Assembly (NCBI GenBank): GCA_037962975.1
Contig: CM075675.1
Location: forward strand, 1,560,001 to 1,624,000
Origin: Clitoria ternatea
Lineage: Eukaryota; Streptophyta; Magnoliopsida; Fabales; Fabaceae
Reading direction: 5' to 3'
DNA length: 64,000 bases
The notes below the pieces were generated by a model that saw only the letters and a program-made list of their open reading frames with translations, was not told the origin of the DNA and made no database searches. Position 1 is the first letter of the stretch. Every line of letters starts with the position of its first letter. Made by a program: the position numbers and the translations under genes. Below, one piece after another: positions 51,761 to 63,900 of this stretch.

Positions 51761-53584
51761 TGTTCCTTCTGCATATTATATTTATTTTTTATTCTTATTT
51801 TTAAATTCATTTTAGCTTTTATGAGGTTAATTTAATTTAAGTTGTTAACCCCAAATCTTGCATGCAAAAGGCATATTTGAATTTGTGTTTGATTTGATGC
51901 GGCTGGTACACATGTCCCAATGCTTGGTTAAGTAATAACATATACTGTATAGTTTATGTTTCTTATTTTTCATATCATACTTAATTAATAAGTTACTTAG
52001 TTTTTTAAAAAAATTTATAATTTCTCACCATGGAACTGTAATATTATGTCTTATAAAATTCTTTAAATTTTATTAAACTTGTAATATTTTTTCTTCTTTT
52101 AAAATTTTAAAATCATTTTGTGTTGTAAATTTGTTATAAAATCTCCAAATCTCGAATAGTAAATAAATAATAATAATAATTCAATTATTTTAGATAAAAA
52201 GTTACCACCATGAGATTAACAATGTAAATTTTCTCAAATTTAAAATAAAAACTTAATTAATTAAAATTATCTTAAACACTAAGATATATATATACTGCGA
52301 AGCGCGTAAATTAGATAATAATAGCTGTTCTAACTTCCTAAAAACTAATATTGTGTTGAATTTCGATAATAAAACTTTTGTTGTCCGTATTAATTATATC
52401 TAACTTCAAACAAAACTGAATATATCTGAACAAAAGGAAAGCAAAAGAAAACATATACAATTCAAACTACACAGAGAAAAATCTAATATTTATTAATTTT
52501 TCATTTACCACCGTAATGTTTTTTTTTTTCTTATTGGAACTATTCCTCAAGAATAAGATGTAATTAGGTAAAATCTATTTCAATTGGATTGGACCAAATC
52601 TGTAGACTATAATTTATTAAGTTCTGTATAGCGTTGCTTAATCGCATTCAAAAATTAAACAAGAAATAAGTATTTTTCATGTTGTCTAAGGTTCACTTTT
52701 TGGACAAACCAAACACATTTTATAAGAAAATTGTCACAAAACTCCTTTGTATGTCTTCTGAGTAAATTAGAAGAGAGATAATAAAAAATTTGAATTGCTA
52801 CTTTCTATATTCAATTAGTTGCATAGAAAAAGAAAAATGAAATAAAAGGTATTGTATACTCATTTTATAATTTAAAATAATTTAGGTTGAAATTGATATC
52901 GAAGTCCCCTCTTAATTCTCAAGAAACTAATATGTAACTTATGTTAGCTAATAATCGAGGTTGAACCAACAAAAAAAAAATCATTGGTCATCAAAAATTT
53001 AACTATTTTAAATAACATACAAAATTAATATTAACTATTAGATTTTTTTTATTTACGCAATTGGTTATCAAACAGACTCTTTATTAACATACAAAGATCC
53101 CTGTGGATCTTACACTTGGGCATCACCCTAAAGTTATAATACATCATTTGATATAATCCCTCATTTAGACTCTCGAATTAGTATATACATTGTATACTCG
53201 CACGAGAGTCAATTCATACAATAACAAAGTTTAAACCCTAAGAAACACTTGTGAATTATGAGATTTCAAGATCATTAGGCATGCCACATCATTGTTGCTA
53301 CATTTATTGCTTCACATGGCATAATTTGCTTATGCATCAGAGTGTCCCTTTTTAGATGAGTATAACTGACATGAGTGTTAGAGTCTGTTTTTACACGACA
53401 CTTCTGACGAACCATATCAGACCAATAATTAAGTTAAAGGGTTGGAGTTTACATGAACAACGTGCATAGAAAGAGACATCTTTGAGACACCCCATCAGAA
53501 GTTTTTGATTGTTTTATAGATAATTTTATTTATTTATGGAGTTACATGTAGCCTCGTGACTTCACGTGTGAATATTTGCCCTTA
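51761..53584. other. AT-rich gene-free spacer
   Basis: I see no gene, RNA or bounded repeat in this stretch. Confidence 0.5.
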
Positions 53585-53592
53585 CCCAATGC

Positions 53593-54081
53593 TAGGGATG
53601 TCAACGGGGCGGGGCGGGCACGGGTACCTCTTTCCCGCTACCCGTACCCGCGAATAAAAATAATATCCGTACCCGCCCGTTACCCGCACGGGTACCCGTT
53701 TTACGGGTTTTTTTTCGGGTAGTTACTACCCGCGGGTATCCATGGATATCCACGGGTACCTAATTAAAATAAAAAATTTAAAAATAAAAATATAGAAACA
53801 TTTAAATAAATTACAAATTAAATATTTATCATCACAAATTACAAAAATACCCACTGAATATAATTATATATTAATAATAATAAAGGGTATTAATATAATT
53901 TTATATATACGGGTACCCGCGGGTACGGATATCATTATATCCGTACCCGTACCCGTTTCTTAACGGGTAGTACAAAACCCGCCCTCCTTCCTCCACGGGT
54001 ACCCATACCCGCGGGTTTTTATATCCGTGACGGGTTTTTATCCGCGGGTACCCACGGGCATGGATATTTTTGACCTCCCTA
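53593..54081. mobile_element. hAT-like MITE rich in ACCCG words, with 8-bp target duplication
   Basis: This 489-bp element begins TAGGGATGTCAACGGGG and ends TTTTTGACCTCCCTA, an inverted terminal repeat of about 12 bp. The octamer CCCAATGC lies on both sides (53585-53592 and 54082-54089). The TAGGG/CCCTA ends plus an 8-bp duplication are typical of hAT elements. Both arms are packed with ACCCG/CGGGT words around GGGTACCC palindromes, while the central 200 bp is extremely AT-rich. It encodes no transposase. A related, older copy lies in intron 3 of AKR 1. Confidence 0.88.
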
Positions 54082-54089
54082 CCCAATGC

Positions 54090-55669
54090 GCCAATTTTCT
54101 AATTCCATAAACATCAAACCATATATAGGGTATTATCCATTTTAAATGTCGTTAACTTCACAAGTTTATTCTCGTAAAATGCATCTTCACCATACAAGAA
54201 AAAGGGGTATATATAAACTACTATTAGCATTGACTTATATGTGACATGATATATGTGTATGGAATAGTTTTCATTCTAATATTGGTTCTCAGGATATATT
54301 ATTCAAAGTTCTTTTTGTTTAATTAGGAATCAAACTTGTGTCAGTGTATTCATAACAACTTACTCACTCTACTCAGTCAAGTGAGTTACCCCCCTCTCAC
54401 ATATTGGTTGTAACATTCCAATTAAAAAATTAATGGTTAATTATTGATAACGGAATAATGAATTGGTATTAATTAATTGAAAATAAGATAAGACAAATTA
54501 AATATGAGGTAAGCCACATCAATTCAAATTAAATTAAAATTACTCGGGTAGGTTTAGAAGTTGACTAGAATGCTAAAAAGACTAAACTACCCCTAATCAC
54601 TAAAACTAACTTCCAATTTTATTTCCCTCCTCACGAGAACAAGCAAACAAAATGAAAGAAGAAAGCTTTCCTTTTTTTCCTCCTTTCCTAACCGTGTCAT
54701 CTACACCTCTCATCATTCATCATTTTTTTCTTTTCCCCCATTGCAAGGCATGGGAACTTCGTTCAACCTTTTTCTCCCCTACATGTAGGAAAGCTTGGAG
54801 GTGTAAGCTCCCTCTCAATTCCACTTTGGTAAGGTAAGGTTTTACAAACCCACTTTGGGGTATTCTTCACAATTCTTGAATCCTACTTCAAACTTTATGA
54901 ATTAGCAGTCGTCTAAAGCGTTCTAACCATGTGGGTATCATTGGAGTTTCGATTTGCCTCCAGAACCCTTGTCAACGGGTGATCGATAAATTGAAACTTT
55001 TAAATCTCTCTCCTTTTGCTTAATTGGTAAATTAGAAGTGTTTTGGGTTTATGGGTAGTTTGAATTATGTTGAATTCACTAGATTATGTGATCAGTGGAA
55101 TAATCGATGAAAATTGGTGTTTTATGTGTAAGTTGTACTTCGAGGATAAGTTAAGATTTAGAGACGTTGTGGAATACTTAATTCTATGTAGAAGATGAGT
55201 GATATACTTTAAATGTATAAATTATGAATGAGTAAATATATATTTGTGTTGATTGAATTGGGGTAATGACGGGATTATGTATTTTTATGATTAATGTTAG
55301 CTGGTGGATAACGTTGATGGATTGCCAAATGATGATGATGGAGAATAAAATATTGATGTTAATGATGATGATGATATACGTTGTAATGGTAGTGTTGATA
55401 AGCAATGATGAATTATCATGTTGATATTGATGATAATAATGACGGTGAAAATGTATGTTGAATGCACGTGTTTAATGATGAACACCTTGATGATGGAAAC
55501 TAAGAGTGATAGTGAAATTGTGCATTTAAACCATATTATGTTGTTATGGTTGTTGTATGAAAGCACGCTGAAAAGATAACACTGAATGGTGAAACTATGG
55601 ATGAAACCATGTGCATTTATATGTGTGACGTCCCCTTAACAATTTATAGAATTTATCTCAGGGTCTGAT
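54090..55669. other. Possible solo LTR or decayed LTR retrotransposon segment
   Basis: From about 54,408 the sequence starts TGTAACATTCC, a common way for plant gypsy LTRs to begin. It continues with leader-like text and many GATGATG/TTGATG words (55,300-55,560) and meets TGTGACGTCCCC at 55,624. No paired LTR, primer site or coding motif could be identified, so the call is tentative. Confidence 0.3.
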
Positions 55670-56485
55670 TAGGCATGGCAACGGGGCAGTTCAGGTACGA
55701 GTTTTGATGTAGGAAGGAGGATTTAGTTCTTCTTTTTCTTTCTCTTTTGATAAAGGAAAATAAGGATTAGGATTTTGGGGAAAAATAAAGGAAGGAAGGA
55801 AAAAAGGGAAAAGGGAGCACTACCTAAAGAGGATAAGTCTCAATCTTGCCACCTAGGGGAGGAAACCCCATGATAAAAGTTTGTCAAAGTTTAAGAAACC
55901 TTAGCTAAAACGAATGAGGAAAATTCAACTTCACAAATACTCAACGTATTCTCTTAATTCAATGTGTGAGTATTACAAATGAGAGCATGTCTTATATAGG
56001 CTAAGGGGTGGCAATTGCTCTAACCTAACGGGCTTCACTTTCTCCTAAGCCCATAAGCACTAAAACTAAGGAAAATTAAGAAAGGTGGCCAAATACAAGG
56101 CCCAAAAACACTTACAAGGCAAAGATGACCATATAAGACCCAAACCTATAGCCCAATAAGACTCTCTAACCTTGATCTGAAATAATGAAAAAAATATAAA
56201 AAAGAAACAAAATAATTATTTTAGCTAAAATAAGTCATTTGGCTGTGTCCTCATCAAAGCCTTCTGAAAACATGCACAGGTTCTCGCGGATAATCAATTA
56301 CACTGATGGTGTAATCAATTACTACTTGTCAGAATACTATAGACACATGTTTTTAGCCATGTAATAGTGGGATTGAGATATCCCAAAAGTCTAAACCCTT
56401 ATTCAGATACGAGTGGAGCCACTTTAAGAGGGGTATGAATTTTGTTTGGAAAAATTTTTCTTTAGGTTTTTAATTAATTAAAGAC
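55670..56485. other. Repeat-like sequence opening with TAGGCATGGCAACGGGGC
   Basis: The opening 18 bases match the GC-rich repeat start in NRDE2 intron 6. The following sequence reads, on the minus strand, like an LTR with a TATA box (complement of CTTATATAGG near 55,992). No gene is present and no element end could be fixed. Confidence 0.3.
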
Positions 56486-56488
56486 TAA

Positions 56489-56648
56489 GGCTATGTTTGG
56501 TGAGTGTCGTTCTGTAACGGAACGGAGTTGAAGGAAAGTGAAAATTTGATCATACGGTCTAACGGAGTTTTGATGTCTCGAACGACGTGAAAGATTAATA
56601 TTAACCTTTAAATGTTGTCATTTTTCCAACTGCAAACCAAACATACCC
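56489..56648. mobile_element. Short PIF/Harbinger-like MITE with TAA duplication
   Basis: This 160-bp element has inverted ends GGCTATGTTTGGT and the complement of GGGTATGTTTGG, flanked by TAA at 56486-56488 and 56649-56651. It carries the CGGAGTTGAAG and TAACGGAGTTTTGA words shared with elements at 10925 and 57584. It is too short to encode a protein. Confidence 0.85.
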
Positions 56649-57583
56649 TAAGTGTTCACATTAATAACTTTTATTTTTATAAAAAGTAACTTTTATTTTA
56701 AAAGTTAAAACCATATTTTAGTTGACATGTGTTTAATTTTAAGTTTTTAAAAGAAAGACCAAAATCAAAAAACTTACCGCCACTTCAAAGAGACGTTAAT
56801 TGTTGAATATACATATGAAATATTACACCATTCAATCATTTTTTCGGCTTTGAAAGAAACTGGTATTTGGTAGTAGATCATAAGTATACACTAAAACTTA
56901 TTATGGTATGTTTAGTTCAGATTTAAGTATATTTAGTTAGGTTGCTTTTACAATTAATTCTTTTTCTTTAAATTGTAATTCTCATGGTAGAGTCAACTTT
57001 ATTTATTAAACCAGATGTGCATGGTGTTATGACATCGTGACAAGACCCTAAACAAAAATAAATAAATAAAAATCATAGGATAGCTCTGTTATGGTATGTT
57101 TTATATGCCTAACATAATTAATCGTTTTTTTATTTTAACTATATCTTTCCTCCATGAGAAAAGATTATATTTGAATTAACAACATTCAATTATAACAAAA
57201 CTAATTTTCTAGATATTTTGTTCACAAGATTTAAACTTATATTTTATTTAAGAAAAATTAAATACCACTTGAACTCATAATTAATAGTTTATTCAATAAG
57301 TTATTTCCATACAAGGATTTATATAAACTTCTTTGAATGAGTGGAAAATTATTAAATAAAAAAAACAAAAGATTTATTTATTTTGATATGTTCTTTATAA
57401 TCTTTTTCAAACCCACTTTTAATATTCTAACAAATTTTTTGGTATTTAAATATGACGAGAAGTTTCAACAGAAATTTTTTAATTACACTTGAGCAATATC
57501 TATACCAAAATTGTTTTACCACTTATAGCTAGGTTGGTATATTTATTTATTTATTTTTCCTTAACATCAAAACAGAAACAACA

Positions 57584-57712
57584 GGGAGCCGTTTGGTTTC
57601 CAACTGGGTTGGTTAAACCGTTAAACAACTTTAAAAATAAATTTTATGGTCAAACAAAGTTTTAACTATCTTTAACAGTCGAACTCCGTTTCCCCAACCA
57701 AACACAACTTTA
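57584..57712. mobile_element. PIF-like MITE, short CGGAGTT type
   Basis: The block begins GGGAGCCGTTTGGTTTCCAA and ends near CCCCAACCAAACACAAC, giving inverted GTTTGGTT termini. The interior carries AACTCCGTTT like the elements at 10925 and 56489. The target duplication is unclear. Confidence 0.5.
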
Positions 57713-60118
57713 ATCGCCGGCCGAAATCACAAGTTTGTAACGGTCCAATTAATAGTAGGTGGAATTACAGTTACATACCTATAAGGTCCAACAGATACGA
57801 CAAATGACAATGTTTCAAAGGTCTTGTTCTACTATGTTCCTTCTATGCCACGTGTTTGAATTATCCAAATCCAAACCCTTTATTATTAAGTCAATTATGG
57901 TCCCTTATTCATATCATACCATTTAGTTAAGCTTTATTTATTATTCAATCACAATTTAATATAATTATATTTTGTAACTCTTATGACTCTTTATATTTAA
58001 TTTACCTATTAGAATATCTTTCAAGGCTTGAATGATAATATATTAAATGTCTTTCCATCTAACTAACTTCGGTGAAATTGAAAAAGTTAAAATTCAGGGA
58101 AAATGATATTGGTTAAAGATTAAAAATAAGCACTTTCTTGTCTCTGAATATAATTATTAAAAAATTTTAAAATACAAGTCAAACTTAACTAACTAAATCA
58201 TATTTAATAATATAATTTCTATATAATTTATACTCTTAAGCACTATTTAATAAGAACCTAAACTATATTCTTAGTTAAAAATATAAATGATTTTATTGTT
58301 AAGTCTCCTAAAATTTTAATCAAAATATCGATTGATCAGTTGGACATGATATAGAGTGTAAAATTTTCTATCGAGTTCTTTATTATTATTTATTTCGGTA
58401 TTTTTTTAGGAAATTATAGATAATTATTATTATGTGTTTAAAAATGTTAAATTGCATGTCCCCATACACTTTTTTTTTTATAAATAATTAATAAAAAATA
58501 GTTAATCAACATACTTAATTGTTTGTCATATAACTACTAATTACATTGTGGTAAAAAAATTAAAAATATATAAGGACTAAAACTAATAAAAAAAACTTCA
58601 AATTTTATAAATGGTTAATATAGCTATATTTCTTAATATTAAAATTAAAATATATTACCTTAAAACATTAGGTTTGAATTCTAACGGCAACCTAAATTCA
58701 AAATGCTGCTAGAACTTAAATTCAATACCAACGTTATTCTCTACAGTAATAACATTTTTTTAACAATGTGTTTTTTCTTTGTTTTTATTAAAAGTTAAAC
58801 TTTTTTTTTAAGGTTGATAACAACTCACATAAATACTCAACCAATTAAATTAGTCCTTTTAACTTTTAACTCACATAAATACTCAACCAATTAAATTAAT
58901 CCTTTTAACTTTTAACGTGTTTAGGTTTTTGTTTTTCCTTATAAGTGACGTGCATCATTCTTATAATTAAATAGAAACTATTTTACTAGTAGTTTGGTCA
59001 CATTTCACCCTCTAATGTGATTAGTAAATATCTAAAAATTCTTCTCACAATTTTGTACACGGTTCAAATTTTATTATCTGTTTAATTTAGAGAATATATA
59101 CATACAACTTATCACAGGGAATTATTTTTAGCATAATAGTGAAGACCGTTTGAGTAGTTAACTTCATCCAGTGGTAGAAATTTGGATAATTTGCATAAGT
59201 TGATTTCAATTCTACATTGGTTAAGAATACAAATAATTGTCTTCAAAAATTATCTAAATGCAATCTTTGTTATTCCCAAAAGTCATAATTTTTAAGCAAA
59301 GTCAGATAGTAGTAAGGTGAATAATTTGTGAAGTTGGGGTGTCACTTTGACTTGCCTTACTGATAAAACTAATAAGTTTGTTGTTTCCTCTAAAAAAAAT
59401 TAAACAAAATTATTAAAGAAGTGGTTATCAAAACTCAAGTTTTATTCATTTCACCTTTTTTTAATGATTTATCCTTCACCTTTATGTTCTTTATATTTTA
59501 ACCATTTTTTAATCTCTTAATTTTTCCTATTAATTTTAATCTTTATGTATTTTTATATGTTGAAATTGGTATATTATGTTAAAACTAATTCTAAAATATA
59601 ATACTGTTAACATAATTGTTAATAAAAATGTTACTTATCTCATGTTCAATCTCTTAAACTTATTTCATTCTTTAACTTCTTAAAATAAACTCTTTTTTTT
59701 TTCTTCACTAATGTTTTTAGAGACCAATTTCAACGTATAAACAATATAAAGACTAAAGCAAAAAAACAAAACAAAACTGAGGGACAAAAAAATAGTAAAA
59801 ATACATAGACTAAAGGTTGTGATGAAGGTTGAGATTTAAAGCCACAAGAAGGTTGTGATGCTTTTGTCTCTGCTTTGCTGTATTGTAACCAGAAAATTCA
59901 AATAATAATTTAAGCCATAAAGTTACTAAACATAATTTAAGCCATAAAAATCAAAATATTATTTTTACTAAACTATGGTTTGGACTGTAGCAAAAACAAT
60001 AAAACAAAAAAAAAATGATTTGGGGATTTCTTACAAAATTCCATCATCCAAACACACCATTAGTCTTATTTGTTGAGTAATGGTGTCTCTTGGTAATGTG
60101 TTAAAAAGAAAAAGGAAT
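57713..60118. other. AT-rich gene-free flank of the LTR retrotransposon
   Basis: No gene is visible. A tandem duplication of about 50 bp occurs at about 58,826-58,915 (AACTCACATAAATACTCAAC twice). The last five bases, GGAAT at 60114-60118, are the candidate left target-site duplication of the retrotransposon. Confidence 0.5.
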
Positions 60119-60864
60119 TGATACTTGATCCGGTCTCAATACCGGTATCCGATCTTCTATACATATTTCAACGTCTTTGATAAGACATCTACGTGTAACC
60201 AGTGTCATCGGTATACATCCGAACTGTAATTCCGTATCAGGCGTTCTCCCTATACCGGTTGTTCAGGATAACACCATGACATCGGACAATACACACGTCA
60301 CTGTGCTAATGACAAGGATTGTTGCTACAGGGATCGATCAATAATTCCATACACTACGAGCCAAATTTTGCTCACGGGAATGGTCAACTTGTTCCCTAAT
60401 CCTAGTCTACATTCTCTACGCTCAATATAAAATAGCCACTTGACCCAATCATGCAGGTAAGTGCGCAATATAATAATGCTAATGGGAGTTGGTGGTTCCC
60501 CACCAACGAGTCCTCGTTAATCGAGCCAATCAGGTATATGAACTAACTTCATGATTGAAGTTAGGGATCTGGATCTTTTTCTCAGCTCTTTTACGACTGA
60601 TTCCTCTCTGAATACATTCCTTACTTGGAATATAATCACTGACTTGAGCGTCGGAGAATCTTTGCAGGTGACACCACCATTCGCCCACTTCAACGCGTTA
60701 GGTCGGTGTGAAGGATCTCCAGAACGCCCAATCCGCTCTCCTCATTCAAGGACAACGGATACCTACATCGGATACACATACATCCGGCCTACTAGACGGT
60801 ATTGACATACTATTCGTGACTGGCTTGAGATCGGATCTCTTGACCCCGGTCCAGGACAGATCAT
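60119..60864 (+). repeat. 5' long terminal repeat of the Ty3/gypsy element
   Basis: The 746-bp LTR is bounded by TGAT at the left and ATCA at the right, a perfect 4-bp inverted terminus, placed between candidate duplication GGAAT and the primer-site position. A TATAAAA box lies at 60426-60432. The boundaries rest on these signals only, since the partner LTR is outside the window. Confidence 0.75.
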
Positions 60865-60883
60865 TGGCACGCCCAGTGGGACT
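60865..60883 (+). other. Putative primer-binding site
   Basis: TTGGCACGCCCAGTGGGAC directly follows the LTR end, where reverse transcription would be primed by a tRNA 3' end. I cannot name the tRNA with confidence; it is not the initiator-methionine type seen in the TRIM. Confidence 0.55.
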
Positions 60884-60928
60884 CGATAAAGTTATTCCCA
60901 TATCCTTTGACAGAGCAGGTAATCCACC

Positions 60929-63900
60929 ATGCAAGGCGAAGCACAAGACTCCATGGAGAATCAAGCTGAAGGCAGAACCAATCCTAATGCCTACAGAAAA
61001 CTCAACCTTGATTCTCATGGGGGCAACTCAAAGAAGATAGTAACAGTGTCTGATCCTGATCCCCGTGATGAGTTGATCAGACAACTTCAGAGGGAACTCG
61101 CTGAATTGCGAAGAGAAAAAAGGCAAAGCGAGGATAAAGAGTCATCTCGCACGCGAAACACTCCCCACACAACTGATGGTGAAAAGTCCACCACTCTTCA
61201 ATACTCAAAGATCCCAACCTTTGAGGAGGGAGAACAAACTCGCGATTCTGAGGATGCAGCTTCCCGAAGGAAGAGAGATTCAACAACAGCACCCCCATTG
61301 TCTTACAATCTTAAGGTTCCTTTTTCAAGGAGACTTATGGGCATCAGCATCCCCAAGCACCTTCAAACCACTCAACCACTTTCCATCGGAAAGTATAATG
61401 GTGAAACTGATCCAACTAAGCACCTTGATGCTTATGTGTTTGAAGCTATGTACTTGGGGGCTGATGAAGACGTGATGTGCCGAATGTTCCCTCGAACATT
61501 GTCAGAGGAGGCCCTCGGGTGGTTTAAAGGCTTGCCTTCTGGATCCATAGATTCTTGGGCAGAAATGGCAGCTGCCTTTGAAACCCATTTTGTCATCTCC
61601 AGAGACGTACCCAAGACGTCTCATACCTTAGCTCAGATTAAGCAAGGTGAAACAGAGGGCTTAAAAGATTTTTTGAAGAGGTTTTATAAGGAAGCAGCCC
61701 TGGTTCCTAACCTCACAGAATCTATCAAGCTGCATATCGTGATTGAGGCATTGCAGCCAGGATCAGCTTTCGCTCTTTCATTAGCGAAGAGCCCCCCATC
61801 AACTTTTGAGGAGTTCAGGAAAAAAGCCTCAAAGTATGTGAGCATAGAGATGCACTTGGAGGCAATGGCTGTAAAGAAAAAGCCACCAACACCATCTCCC
61901 CAAACCCAGAAGGGTAAGGAAAAGACGAGGTCAGAACGCATGGAGAGGCCATTCACCAATCCTAAGGTGGATAACCGCCCTCCTCGACCTCGAGAAAGGC
62001 ATGTCAATTCTTTCAGCCATTATGCACAGTTATCTGCCAGACCATCTCAGATTTTAAGAGAGGTCGGATGGCCAGTTTTCAGCACATATGGCATCAGGAG
62101 ACCAGCCCCTATGAAAAGACCAGGAAATTCACGAAAGTACTGTGATTTTCATGAACAAAATGGTCATTCCACTGATGAATGCCAAGCTCTAAAGAACGCG
62201 GTTGAGACGCTAATTAGAGAAGGCAAATTGAAACAATACCTGTTCAAAGAAAAATCCTTTGACAGGGCAGAACGGAATGAGAAAAGAGAAAGAGATCCCG
62301 ACGATGGGGATGACAACAACCCCAGTCCGGTTCGAAAGTTCTCTGCTGCAGAGAAGCAAAAAGGTGTAATGACCGATAATGCAGCACAGAAAGACAGCAT
62401 GCCCCAGCAACAACGTCAGGGCCGACGTGAAGTCATTGACATGATTGCTGGAGGGTTCGCTGGAGGAGGAGCTTCAATTACAGCCCGTAAGAATCATCAC
62501 AGAATGATTCTATCTGTGCAAGGGAAAGTCAAAGACAATCGCCCTTACAGAGGAGGAATTGAGGCTCCCATAATCTCTTTCTCTGACGAGGATTTTGGCC
62601 CAACCGTTCCTGGTGGTGACGATGCTGTAGTCATCACTGCTGTGATCGCCAACAAGGACGTCCGAAGAATCCTTGTTGACCAGGGAAGTTCCTGCGATGT
62701 TATTTTTTATAATTGCTTTGAAAGAATGGGTTTTAAAGACTCAGACTTACAGCCTTACACGCAGGAACTAACAGCTTTCAATGGCGCAAAGCAATTAACT
62801 AGAGGGTATCTTGATACCCTTATCTCGTTTGAAGGCGAGCCAGGAGCCAGGACGGTTAGGTCTCGGGTGCTAGTGATTGATGTCAAATCACCATTTAATG
62901 GCATCATAGGCCGTCCTACTCTGAATGCAATGGAGGCAGTTGTATCAACCCCACATCTCCTTATCAAGTTCATTGACAAGGATAATGCTGTGTCATCTAT
63001 CCGGGGTGATCAAGAGATGGCTAGGTACTGCTACAACCTTAGCCTCAACATGACAAAGCTGGACGCCTCCAATAAAAAAAGGAAACTTAATGATGCTGGA
63101 ACATCGGCTGGATCTGTAAGTCTTGTCGACCTGGATCCTAGAGCGGATTTGAACATTGATCCGTTCAACCCATCAAAGCCCACACCGGATGGAAGTTCCA
63201 GGGACATTGTCTTGGGAGATTCTCCAGAAAAGATCACCCATATCAATGACAAGCTAGATGCTGAAATAGAGCAGCGACTGCTGGCTCTCTTACAAGAGTT
63301 TAAAGACCTCTTTGCATGGACTGCAGCCGATATGCCAGGCATAGACCCTGAATTCTGCTGTCATAAACTTTCCGTCTATCCAGAGACGAAACCTGTGGCT
63401 CAAAAGAAAAGACGTCTGGGCCCAGAGAAACAGAAGGCAGCTTGCCAGCAAACTGAAGAGTTGCTGAAGGCCGGATTTATCAGGGAAATCCGATATTCCT
63501 CTTGGCTTTCGAATGTGGTGATGGTCCCTAAATCCAATGGCAAATGGAGAATGTGCATTGATTACGTGGACCTCAACCGCTGCTGTCCAAAAGATCCTTA
63601 TCCTCTTCCTAATATAGATCGGATGGTGGATGATTCCTCTGGTTATCAATACCTGAGCTTCATGGACGCTTATTCTGGTTACAACCAAATTCCGATGTGC
63701 GAAGAGGATCAAGAGAAGACAGCTTTCATAAATGATCGTGGTGTCTTTTGCTATACAGTCATGCCCTTTGGCCTGAAAAACGCTGGGGCGACATATCAAC
63801 GCATGATCAACAAGGTTTTCGAAGGTATGCACACCAAACTTGTTGAAGTATATATAGACGACATAATAGCAAAGACACCGGTTGGTGGCGATCATATTGA

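Noticed and set aside
55184..55566. Ile/Asn/Ser-rich minus-strand frames
   Set aside because: They are translations of GATGAT/AAT-like low-complexity sequence.
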